From Symbiodinium natans (Eukaryota; Sar; Dinophyceae; Suessiales; Symbiodiniaceae), in NCBI GenBank assembly GCA_905221605.1, contig CAJNDS010000225.1, positions 64,001 to 77,500 of the forward strand: 13,500 bases of DNA, in the 5' to 3' direction. Both the position numbers and the translations under genes were made by a program. Positions 1 to 8,134 of this stretch are shown piece after piece. Each line of letters starts with the position of its first letter. Positions within the stretch are counted from its first letter, which is position 1. The notes below the pieces were generated by a model. It worked only from the letters and a program-made list of their open reading frames with translations. It was not told the origin of the DNA and searched no databases.

Positions 1-445
1 AAAGCGGGTGCAGCTGCAGCGCCGGATCCGAAGGACTGGGGACATTCCAGCCGTGCTGTATGACTGCACCATCTGGTTGCTCACATGACTTGTGCTATCT
101 AGCCACATCTGCATCCTCTTGGCCAGCTTGAAATCTGTTGAAGCCTCGACCGTGCTTGATCAGGGACTGCATACTGGCATCACAATCATTCGGCCGAGGC
201 ACTCTGAGGATGAGCTGCGTCCAGTTCTGCAACGCTCGCCCGTTCATGCTACAATGTGATCCGGCCGAGACCACGTCTGGCTGACTCGTACCGTCCTGTT
301 GCGCGGTTTTAGAAGCAATGTGCGCGACGGGTGTGAGACCAACCTTTCCTTGCTCCTGTGAGGATAAGCCACCCCTTCGTAACAGGCGTCTGACGAATAG
401 CCACGAGCAGGCAGAGCAGGCGAAATCGTCCTCGTTCAGTATGGC

Positions 446-549
446 CCTGTTGATCATCAGGTCAATGTCCAGTGGGGGCTGGTCATTGCTGCCATGAGGC
501 TCCTTCAGAATCATGGCAAGCCCCCGACGGGACATCTGCTGATTGCTGG
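446..549 (-). CDS. Candidate exon, unknown protein (LKEPHGSNDQPPLDIDLMIN)
   Basis: Minus open frame that accepts phase 1 after a GAG acceptor and ends at a possible GC donor after AAC-AGG. It reads QQMSRRGLAMILKEPHGSND followed by QPPLDIDLMINR. No family recognised. The open frame continues left through NEDDFACSACSW, so the right-to-left extent is uncertain. Confidence 0.3.
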
Positions 550-642
550 CTCTTTGGGTAAAAAGAGTAAGCAAACAAGCAAACCTTACACAGTCGCCAC
601 AAGTTACCGTCGAATGAGAACAGGACAGCGTGCATCGGCAAC

Positions 643-695
643 GGCCGCTCTCCTGGGTGCTCTGTTGCACACTGCTTATCTCATCGAGCTCCTGC
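643..695 (-). CDS. Candidate exon, unknown protein (QELDEISSVQQSTQESG)
   Basis: 53 nt after a CAG|G acceptor, GT donor in phase 1. Joined to 933-1023 it gives KLNRLQELDEISSVQQ, a polar, coiled-coil-like continuation. No family recognised; the only support is splice signals, phase and composition. Confidence 0.35.
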
Positions 696-932
696 CTGCA
701 GTGGGTACACATCATAGCTAGCTACAAGAACAGACTGCGCGCAAGCGAAGAGGGTATTGTGAATGTGCACAGGCACCGTGCAAGATAGCGCAACAAGACC
801 ACGGCTCCTCAACAGCTTCTTCTCCTGCATAAGAGTGGAGTATGCCGCATTGTGGTGAGCAACAATCCTTAGATCAAGCCGGAAAACTCGAGAACATAAG
901 CGACGTCCAGAGACAGCCTGCTTACAGCTTAC

Positions 933-1023
933 AGCCGGTTCAGCTTGGTGCAGCCGGAGAACTCTTGCTGGAGTGTCAGCAGCGATTCGCGCAGCGAGTG
1001 CTCGAAGCTGTCGGTGCCGACGC
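933..1023 (-). CDS. Candidate exon, unknown protein (FEHSLRESLLTLQQEF)
   Basis: I do not recognise this protein. A 91-nt minus frame between a CAG|G acceptor and a GTAAGC donor reads GTDSFEHSLRESLLTLQQEF, then SGCTKLNRL. Third codon positions are almost all G or C, like the PFK exons, and the peptide looks like an amphipathic helix. It ends in phase 2 and joins the next candidate (643-695) in frame. It lies inside what would be the intron between PFK exons b6 and a1 if the two blocks are tandem copies, so it could also belong to a separate gene. Confidence 0.42.
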
Positions 1024-1728
1024 CTGAACTCACGCACCACCACGGACAAGCGCATGTGCTCCCACACACAGTGGCTATGGAAGTAAAAGTTAAGTCAAGA
1101 ACGATTAAAAAAATCGGCTGAGCTACTGGTTCGCAGGCTCCCCTCCCTGCTGAGGTTCGGCTCCAAAACCGCATGCGCGGGGGCCTTCGCAGGACTTCCC
1201 ACCAAGCCCTATCTCCGAGCATCTTGCAGAGATTGAGAGAAAGCGACTCGCAAGGTGCCTTACAAGGTAAGAAGTTCCTCTCGCTCCTGGTCTCTGAACC
1301 TTCCCGGTCACCTCAGTACTCAGAGGCTCCCCGGCTCAGGCCAATCAGTCTAGCATAGTCTCTAGCAAAGCCAAACATCACCAAGAAGCAAGACGCTGTC
1401 CCACAGCCCCAGGTCTCCTTGACTGCGATAGGACCTACCTGGGACCTACCTGCGTCGAAGCACAACGCGAGGAAAGCAAAGAAAGCCAACAAAGCAAAAA
1501 GGACTCGACTCGACAATCTGAAGAATCTGAAGCCACAAGAATAAGCAAAGGCTCCATATGGTCTGCAGGCCCAGCCCGGCTTCGGTGTTCTGAGCCCGGC
1601 TGCGGCTACTGGAAGTCGCGCACAAAGCAGCAAGAGCCGTGGAAGATATTTTCGCGCGCAGAAGTGCAACTCTGCTGCAGACTGACTCCACCATCGCGGG
1701 ATGCATGCTACTATCATGCAACACGTGC

Positions 1729-1820
1729 TCCAACACGGTGGCCTTTGCGATCTCGGAGTGGGGCGGATTTCCACGATCTGACACGAGAATGCTGCCGCCG
1801 AGCTTGTGGATGTTCTCAAC
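1729..1820 (-). CDS. PFK: PFK block B exon b6 (VENIHKLGGSILVSDRG)
   Basis: 92 nt; acceptor CAG|G. It carries the IHxLGGSxLxxxRG motif and continues through PPHSEIAKATVLE to a GC donor in phase 2. This is the last PFK exon seen toward the left edge. Confidence 0.9.
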
Positions 1821-2471
1821 CTGGCCAGGCAGACTTCGGCAAGAGCTTGCAACACACGCACATACACGCACCAATTGATTCGTGGCAATAAGAAACCGAC
1901 AGTTTCTGGGGTCAGCTCCACCTGCAGTGCAGGGGCGGCATCTAGAACAGTTCTACTACAGCCATCTAAAACCCACATTTGAGGGCAGACAGTGCAGTCT
2001 TGGCCAGTCTTGGTGCCAGGCCCATTTGTCGTCTTCGACGCAGCCCTTGAACCCGCCGATGATGCCGTACACTTTCTTCAAACCATACCTACAAGTCGTA
2101 CAATGAAAGTGGCCCCTGCGTGATGCTTGCAATTCCAAGAGGTCCCTAATCCCCGACATCTTCGACAAGACAAGGCACGCAAAACACATCATGACGATCT
2201 CACGAATAACGTTGTTCAAGCCAGGGCCTGCCAGTTGAGCTCACACTTCACATGCAGCAAACGCACTGTTGCCCTTCAACCTCTCGTCACCTCGCACCAC
2301 TGAGGCTGCGGCACAAACCACCGCAAGTGACAATGGCGGCCGCCATCTCAGTGCAACCATCAGGCATCACCGACCAGAATTCGGAGTGTCTAGGCTGCTC
2401 GGCTTACGCAGCGCACCTCCGGTTCCTGGACATCGAAATGAATCTTGCTCGGAGGTCCACAACGCTGGAAC
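1729..2471 (-). CDS. PFK: 6-phosphofructokinase, N-terminal part (block B, six exons)
   Basis: Six minus exons (2417-2471, 2313-2346, 2179-2227, 2022-2088, 1901-1921, 1729-1820) splice in frame to the PFK N-terminus. They give GPPSKIHFDVQEPE, then AIVTCGGL joined to CPGLNNVIREIVMM (nucleotide-binding TCGGLCPGLN loop), YGLKKVYGIIGGFKG, VELTPET and VENIHKLGGSILVSDRG. Donors are GT, GC, GT, GC, GT and finally GC; introns are 70-100 nt. The last exon ends in phase 2 after ATVLE, and its natural partner is the first exon of block A (start 12,610, RNCKQLFVLGG), with no residue gained or lost relative to plant-type PFKs. No GGDG exon is visible between 1 and 1,728. The true start codon and any exon upstream of 2,471 were not found; the exon at 2,471 begins in phase 1, so at least one more exon is needed. 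Confidence 0.92.
1901..1921 (-). CDS. PFK: PFK block B 21-nt microexon b5 (VELTPET)
   Basis: Seven codons between a CAG acceptor and a GT donor, phase 0 on both sides. It supplies the expected W-VELTPE-V segment before the IHKLGGS motif. Without it the flanking exons still join in frame but lack this conserved strip. Confidence 0.8.
2022..2088 (-). CDS. PFK: PFK block B exon b4 (YGLKKVYGIIGGFKG)
   Basis: 67 nt; acceptor TAG|G, GC donor after TGG (DDKW). It matches the family segment YGVKxVxGIxxGYxGF. Confidence 0.9.
2179..2227 (-). CDS. PFK: PFK block B exon b3 (PGLNNVIREIVMM)
   Basis: 49 nt; acceptor CAG|GC completes the Cys of CPGLN, and the GT donor follows TTTGC in phase 2. The CPGLN-VIR motif is diagnostic of PFK. 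Confidence 0.9.
2313..2346 (-). CDS. PFK: PFK block B exon b2 (MAAAIVTCGGL)
   Basis: 34 nt; acceptor GAG|ATG, the only acceptor in the model not followed by G. The exon ends one base into a Cys codon, then a GC donor. It encodes the first half of the nucleotide-binding loop. The internal ATG is not thought to be the start, because b1 joins it in frame with a good family match. Confidence 0.88.
2417..2471 (-). CDS. PFK: PFK block B exon b1 (GPPSKIHFDVQEPE)
   Basis: 55 nt; acceptor CAG|G, start phase 1, GT donor after GAG. It corresponds to the segment just before the TCGG loop in plant and alveolate PFKs (GPRxKIxF). A pyrimidine-rich tract made of CTTGC repeats lies just upstream on the minus strand. 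Confidence 0.82.
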
Positions 2472-2507
2472 CTGAAGGGGAGGCGGAGGCAGTCGAGCTG
2501 CCAGTGC

Positions 2508-2557
2508 AGCAAGGCAAGCAAGGGCAAGCAAGGGCAAGCAAGGGCAAGCAAGGCAAG
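2508..2557 (+). repeat. Short 10-bp tandem repeat (GGGCAAGCAA)
   Basis: About four to five copies of a CAAGCAAGGG-type unit. On the minus strand this is a CTTGC pyrimidine-rich stretch just upstream of the acceptor of PFK exon b1, so it may also serve as that intron's polypyrimidine tract. Confidence 0.85.
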
Positions 2558-2559
2558 AG

Positions 2560-4850
2560 CAAAGCTCGGGGCTGAAGGTAAGTGCGCGGAGCACTGTCAG
2601 CAGCACCCGAGCGATCGAAGGACCTCTGACCATGTTGCAAACTGCTACACGCGGGATGCAGTCAGGTGGTCCAGGGCGACTCAGGTTCCCCTACCAGTTT
2701 GGCTTGGCCAGATCACCAGAGCATCTTCATTGGGGCCGGGACTGCGTCGTCAACGAATTTGGCTGCATAAACAGAGTTTTTAACCTGAGCTACAGGCAAA
2801 CGAGGCTAGCTCCAGTTGTTCATTTCGCTTTTTCCATCCCTCTTGGCGTTGACACGAACAGTAGTCATGAACATTGCCACACTTGGAGCAGTGCGACTTC
2901 TCGGCCAGGGCGCCTGGAAAAAACTCATTGTTCACTGACAGATACGCTGTGCGGCTCCGCGTTTTTGCATGTCTGTTTTGTTTCGGTTCTCGTTTGTCTG
3001 CGTCCTTGCCCGGAATTTATGGTTGAAGAAAGAAAAGAAATGGTTAGCTTTTGGTTGTTGTTGCTTCGTGTTTCCGTAGGGCCGTAGGGCTTTTGTTTAG
3101 TGATAGTTGGCCCCCCCACCCCCCGCTGGCAGGGGTCTTCTTGGCTTCATCCGAAGGAGGAGAGGAAAGAGAGGGATAGAGGAATTCCCACTCCCCGAGA
3201 AAAGGGGGGTGGGGGTGGAAATAGCAATGCTTGTTAAATTTGCCCCCCCCCCCCCCTTCTTCTTGTTCTTCTTCTTCTGCGCACTTAAGAGTGCCCTCAT
3301 GCAGAGAGAACCCCGCCACGATGGCCAAGTGGTTCGTCCGGTCGTAGCTAAAGGCTCCTTTTAAGGCCCAAAAGGGAATGGCACTGCGTGGCCCTCAAAG
3401 CGGGGTCTCTCGTTTTGACAGGACCGGCCTAGGCATCTTTCCCCAGAGTCTCAATCTCACGCGTGGATCGTGACACAAGACATCGATCATGCTCAACTGG
3501 TTAAGAGGAACGCGGCTATCTCCCTGCTCCAGTTCTTGGAAAGGCGTCTTGGACCTGGTGTGGCGCATGATCTTCGGTTGAGACGGCCCGCAGGGCAAAG
3601 CTTTTCGACACGACATGGGCATCCCGAGTCTGGGAGCCCTATCGCCATCTCCAGCCCTGGGCCGAGTGCGAAGAATCCCAAGCTTTTCAGGTTTCACCGG
3701 TGAGGGGCTCTGACCCCCCCTCAGCCCCACTTCGTCAGGTTGCGTGGGCCATCGGCTCCGGGGCTTCGCCGGTTTTTTCTCGCAGTCTTTGCTGAGACAT
3801 CGGGCAGAGAATCGATCTGTGCAGGTCCTCGCCTTCCCTGATCGTTTGGTGGTCGAGGATCTGGGCGTGTTCGGTGTAAGTCAAATTGAAATTCGATCGG
3901 AAGGGTCCCCTTCGCCCAACAACCGAAAGGACCCCCAACTGAACACACAACACCCGACAGCTACACAGATCAAACAATGGAAAGATTTGGATGTCTCTGG
4001 GTGGAAGACAGCGAAGAAATCCCTTTTCGAGGAATGGTGGCAAACTGACGTATGTGGTGCAGCTTCACTTGTTTTCGCTGCCTCATCGGTGCACCGCTCG
4101 GGCCCGGGGCGCCACAGCGGGTTTGCGTGGGTTTTGCCATTTGGAGGATTTGGCTGCGGAATCGTGGTCGCTATGGGCGCCGGCTGTCCTTGCTTGACTT
4201 GGTGTAGTCATGTAGTCCTGGCGCCGGTGTTTTCGCGTTCGCTCTGAACTTTGGTGGTGTGGTTGGCACACTGGGGAAATGTGCTGAGCCATCGTATGCC
4301 ATCGTACTTGGGGCTCGTCTGGGCCGGGCTGCTTTTGCTGAGCTCCTGCTGTTGCTCCCCCATCTGGGTGTCTGTTGCGTCTGCTTCTCCCCCGTCAGGC
4401 GGTGTGAGGGGGTTGTCATCGGCTCAGCCGGGTGAGGCTGCGGTGTTGTCCGCGCTTGGGGGCGGCTGACAAGGTGGTTGGCGCTGGGCTGCGGCTGTCG
4501 GTGGTGTGCCAGGTGTTGTTTGCTCGGCTCCTTTCTGGAAGCATCTCCCTCTCCATTGACATGTTTTGTCATGGCTGCAATATGTCTTTCGTTTCTTCTC
4601 GAAGGACTTGGAGTGAAGACACAAGAATGTGGACTACCGCCATGATACAACCCACGAAGGCCGGAAGCAATGGAAAAGGAATCCCTCCTCTCTCTCTCTC
4701 TCCTTATTAAGGTGCCCCTGACTCCACCCAAAAGGCGAAGCTGAGCACCGAACTCCACGATAAATTTTGGGGTAGGGAGGAGAGGAAAGAAAGAGGCAGA
4801 TGTGGCGCGGCGTCTAAAGCCACACCTGGGGCGGGTTCCACCACGTGCGC
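2560..4850. other. No convincing gene
   Basis: The longest frames (for example 167 codons at 3,744-4,247 on +, 195 codons at 4,171-4,758 on -) match nothing I know and have biased, low-information composition. Further upstream exons of PFK block B must lie here or be lost. A weak candidate at about 2,735-2,765 on the minus strand reads KFVDDAV after a CAG acceptor, but I could not confirm it. Confidence 0.5.
3243..3256 (+). repeat. Poly-C run of 14
   Basis: Homopolymer followed directly by a TTC-rich stretch, in a region without recognised genes. Similar G/C runs occur at 6,250-6,261 and 10,935-10,945. Confidence 0.9.
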
Positions 4851-4871
4851 CTTGAGCCAGAACGGCTAGCC
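4851..4871 (-). other. Relict dinoflagellate spliced-leader sequence (candidate)
   Basis: Read on the minus strand, 16 of 21 positions match the conserved dinoflagellate leader CCGTAGCCATTTTGGCTCAAG, given here as CCGTAGCCATTT then TGGCTCAAG. The last nine bases (TGGCTCAAG) and the core TAGCC are intact. Such relics are known in dinoflagellate genomes where trans-spliced mRNA was copied back into DNA. It points toward PFK block B, about 2.4 kb away. Confidence 0.5.
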
Positions 4872-5063
4872 CCCCCTCTTTTCCTCCTTGTTATTTTTCT
4901 TATTCAATTGTTCTGCTTAATCTTCTGCTTCTTCTTCTTCGTGCCATTCTTATGTTTCTTCATCTTCCTCTGCTCCTTATTGTTCGTCTTCTGCTTCTTC
5001 TCGTGCATCTGCGTCTGCTTCTTCCTCCTCTTCTTCGTATTATTCTTATTCTTCTTCTTTTTA

Positions 5064-5182
5064 TTCTTCTTCTTCTTCTTCTTCTTCTTCTTCTTCTTCT
5101 TCTTCTTCTTCTTCTTCTTCTTCTTCTTCTTCTTCTTCTTCTTCTTCTTCTTCTTCTTCTTCTTCTTCTTCTTCTTCTTCTT
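5064..5182 (+). repeat. (TTC)n microsatellite
   Basis: Nearly perfect trinucleotide tract, entered through imperfect TTC/TTA variants from about 4,880. The long Phe/Leu/Ser frames here are repeat translations, not genes. Confidence 0.97.
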
Positions 5183-5674
5183 CTGCTTCTGCTTCTGCTT
5201 CTGCTTCTGCTTCTGCTTCTGCTTCTGCTTCTGCTTCTGCTTCTGCTTCTGCTTCTGCTTCTGCTTCTGCTTCTGCTTCTGCTTCTGCTTCTGCTTCTGC
5301 TTCTGCTTCTGCTTCTGCTTCTGCTTCTGCTTCTGCTTCTGCTTCTGCTTCTGCTTCTGCTTCTGCTTCTGCTTCTGCTTCTGCTTCTACTTCTGCTTCT
5401 GCTTCTGCTTCTGCTTCTGCTTCTGCTTCTGCTTCTGCTTCTGCTTCTGCTTCTGCTTCTGCTTCTGCTTCTGCTTCTGCTTCTGCTTCTGCTTCTGCTT
5501 CTGCTTCTGCTTCTGCTTCTGCTTCTGCTTCTGCTTCTGCTTCTGCTTCTGCTTCTGCTTCGGCTTCTGCTTCTGCTTCTGCTTCTGCTTCTGCTTCTGC
5601 TTCTGCTTCTGCTTCTGCTTCTGCTTCTGCTTCTGCTTCTGCTTCTGCTTCTGCTTCTGCTTCTGCTTCTGCTT
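5181..5674 (+). repeat. (TTCTGC)n hexamer array, about 82 copies
   Basis: Uniform hexamer repeat with two visible single-base interruptions, near 5,389 (G to A) and 5,562 (T to G). It is flanked on both sides by TTC tracts, as if the hexamer arose within a TTC array and expanded. Confidence 0.97.
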
Positions 5675-5925
5675 CTTCTTATTATTCTTCTTCTTCGTCT
5701 TCTTCTTCTTATTCTTCTTCGTCTTTCTTATTCTTCTTCATCTTCTTCTTTTTGTTATTCTTCTTATTCTTCTTATTATTCTTCTTCTTCTTCTTCTTCT
5801 TCTTCTTCTTCTTCTTCTTCTTCTTCTTCTTCTTCTTCTTCTTCTTCTTCTTCTTCTTCTTCTTCTTCTTCTTCTTCTTCTTCTTCTTCTTCTTCTTCTT
5901 CGTCTTCTTCGTTGTCTTCTTCCTC
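5675..5925 (+). repeat. (TTC)n with TTA and GTC variants
   Basis: Imperfect TTC/TTA from 5,675 to about 5,780, then near-pure TTC to about 5,900, then a degraded tail. Confidence 0.95.
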
Positions 5926-6590
5926 AGCGAATATGGCCCTGCCCAGGTCTCCCTTCCTTCCTTCCGTCGCACATAACCTCCCAGAGAGAGGTCGCCCTCA
6001 CGGGCGTGCTCCACTGAGTCTGTCGGTGAAATATTGTGACCCCCCTGTGTGTTGCAGTGGGTCTCCCTCTCACTCTCTCTTTCTCTCTTTCTTCTTCTTC
6101 TTCTTCTCCTTCTTCTTCTTCTTCTTCTTCTTCTACCGGACATGGAGGATAGGGCAGAAGTCCCTGAACCTCCGCGCGCTGGGCGCGCCCTTGGTGTCGG
6201 CGTGAAACCAAAAGTTTACGGGAGTTGCAAGTGTTTTCCCCGAAGAGTAGGGGGGGGGGGGTCCCCCTGTATGTGTGTGCTACCCACACTTCAACTTCTC
6301 CTCCCGTTCTGCACTGCCAGGCGAAAACATGCACTGCTATCTCATGTTGGGTCGTGTGTAGAGCCCCGCCCCTAATTATGACCTGGCCAGCGACCGATTT
6401 GAAAACTTGCCCCTCCCAAGACGTCGGGAGCGGGCACTCACTGAATGGTCATAGCTGGTTCACGGAATGCCTTCCCCCATCGGGGGTTGGCCTCTCAGCA
6501 CGGAAATTAACAGCTTCCCCCCAGAGTTTGCTGGGGATCAGCGTTCACCGATTTGAATCAGCTTGGTGTCACACCCCCTTCTCCCACTCA
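5926..6590. other. Mostly unique sequence between repeats, no gene seen
   Basis: Apart from the TTC tract and a G12 run, the sequence is non-repetitive. No frame shows a recognisable protein; frames that look long borrow their length from the adjacent microsatellites. Confidence 0.6.
6088..6134 (+). repeat. (TTC)n tract
   Basis: Short TTC tract preceded by CT-rich sequence and followed by TCTACC. Confidence 0.93.
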
Positions 6591-6614
6591 CATTCTCTCT
6601 TTCTTTCTCTCTCT

Positions 6615-6706
6615 CTTCTTCTTCTTCTTCTTCTTCGTCTTCTTCTTCTTCTTCTTCTTCTTCTTCTTCTTCTTCTTCTTCTTCTTCTTCTTCTTCTTCT
6701 TCTTCT
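6615..6706 (+). repeat. (TTC)n tract
   Basis: About 30 TTC units with one GTC variant. The CT-rich leader and the TCTACC at its end resemble those of the tract at 6,088-6,134. Confidence 0.95.
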
Positions 6707-6727
6707 ACCCAGCGGAGATGCCTCTCG

Positions 6728-7217
6728 CTCTCTATCTCTCTATCTCTCTATCTCTCTATCTCTCTATCTCTCTATCTCTCTATCTCTCTATCTCTCTATC
6801 TCTCTATCTCTCTATCTCTCTATCTCTCTATCTCTCTATCTCTCTATCTCTCTATCTCTCTATCTCTCTAGCTCTCTATCTCTCTATCTCTCTATCTCTC
6901 TATCTCTCTATCTCTCTATCTCTCTATCTCTCTATCTCTCTATCTCTCTATCTCTCTATCTCTCTATCTCTCTATCTCTCTATCGCTCTATCTCTCTATC
7001 TCTCTATCTCTCTATCTCTCTATCTCTCTATCTCTCTATCTCTCTATCTCTCTATCTCTCTATCTCTCTATCTCTCTATCTCTCTATCTCTCTATCTCTC
7101 TATCTCTATCTCTCTATCTCTCTGTCTCTCTATCTCTCTGTCTCTCTATCTCTCTATCTCTCTATCTCTCTATCTCTCTATCCCTCTCCATCTCTCTATC
7201 TCTCTATCTCTCTATCT
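6728..7217 (+). repeat. TCTCTCTA octamer satellite, about 60 copies
   Basis: 8-bp tandem array with few variants: single-base changes near 6,871 and 6,985, a 4-base phase slip near 7,106, and more variants after 7,130. Frames reading YLSISLSL come from this repeat. Confidence 0.97.
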
Positions 7218-7297
7218 TTGGATGGCATAGAAAGCGACAGCCCTCCATGCCCGGAGTGCCTTTCAGCGGGCTGTCCAAATTCTTGGATGTGAACTTG

Positions 7298-7642
7298 TCA
7301 GCCAGGTTGACACCTCGGCTGTCGTTTTGTTGCATACTGCTTCCTGCCGCAGGCACATGCTTGCACCACGGAACTCCTGCTCAAAAGCCTGAATGGTAAT
7401 TCAAAGTTTTTGCACAAGGCACATTCAAGTCGGCTGATGGTTGAGTTGGCTGGCAGAATCGCTCCGATTGCCTTCGCCATGTGAAGAAAGGCATTGCGTG
7501 CGGACATGCTGCGAGAAATCGGAGTCTGAGCCGGACAACTCTGTTGGACCCGGACAATGATGCCTACAGCTGACTTGCATGCACTGAGGTCCCAACCACT
7601 GGGGTGGAGATCTTCGTCAGGTCTGGAGCAGAGACTATGCAA
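7298..7642 (-). other. Open frame of 114 codons, unrecognised
   Basis: The minus frame contains a plausible stretch (SARNAFLHMAKAIGAILPAN), possibly after a TAG|G acceptor. It lies downstream of the PFK C-terminal exon on the same strand. It may be a further exon, a 3' region or chance; nothing in it matches a family I know. Confidence 0.2.
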
Positions 7643-7985
7643 CAGCGACTATCTGTGCTCGTCGCGCAGCAATCTGCATGCAAGCAATCTGGCCTTGGAT
7701 GGGGGCCGGGGCTGGCCCATATTCAAAGCCTGACAACTTGGCGGATCCAGATCGAGAACTGACAGGACATGATCGTTGATCTTTGTTTTTGAGCACGGTT
7801 CTGGAGGAGACTTCTGCTTAGACCGTGGGGGACGGCCAGTTGCCGACTGCAAATGTCACCTCGGCACATGGATTGTGTTCGTATGTAGGCACATGCGGCT
7901 GTGCTCAAGGTGAGGCTTCGGGATGCTTACTAAACTTACATCAGGGGTGAGGGAGGCTTTGGGATGCCGGCCCTCCGTTCCTGTT

Positions 7986-8134
7986 TCAGGTGCCACAGAA
8001 GGCCCACAACATGGAAGCACATTGAAAGCATGTGGGCAGCGCACCATCTGGCTCTAGTCGCGGCTGCCCTGTTGAGAAGGACATCCTGGAAAACCAGCGG
8101 CCCAGAGGGTTCACGCGCTTTGGGTTCGTGACAC
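7986..8134 (-). CDS. PFK: PFK block A exon a15, C-terminal (KRVNPLGRW, STGQP)
   Basis: Acceptor GAG|G in phase 1. It reads NPKRVNPLGRWFSRMSFSTGQP, split here as NPKRVNPLGRW then FSRMSFSTGQP, the typical end of plant-type PFKs. The frame stays open for about 20 further residues to a TGA at 7,986-7,988. A GT donor after RLEPD (exon end 8,045) would add an unseen exon instead. Family match is strong; the end coordinate is uncertain. Confidence 0.82.

Noticed and set aside
95-715. 206-codon minus-strand frame as one intact gene with a CxxC zinc motif at its start
   Set aside because: The MMCTHC start lies before a good splice acceptor, and only inner segments look coding, so it is better treated as separate candidate exons.
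3744-4247. 167-codon plus-strand open frame
   Set aside because: No recognisable motif and no splice or family support.
4845-6205. Long open frames of 390 and 417 codons rich in Phe/Cys, Leu and Ser
   Set aside because: They are translations of the TTC and TTCTGC arrays, and different frames give equally long products.
6728-7217. Possible CRISPR-like regular repeat
   Set aside because: The units are contiguous with no unique spacers; it is a simple satellite.
6225-7292. Open frames of 355 and 225 codons reading YLSISLSL
   Set aside because: They are translations of the TCTCTCTA octamer and adjacent TTC tract; an 8-bp unit stays open in several frames.
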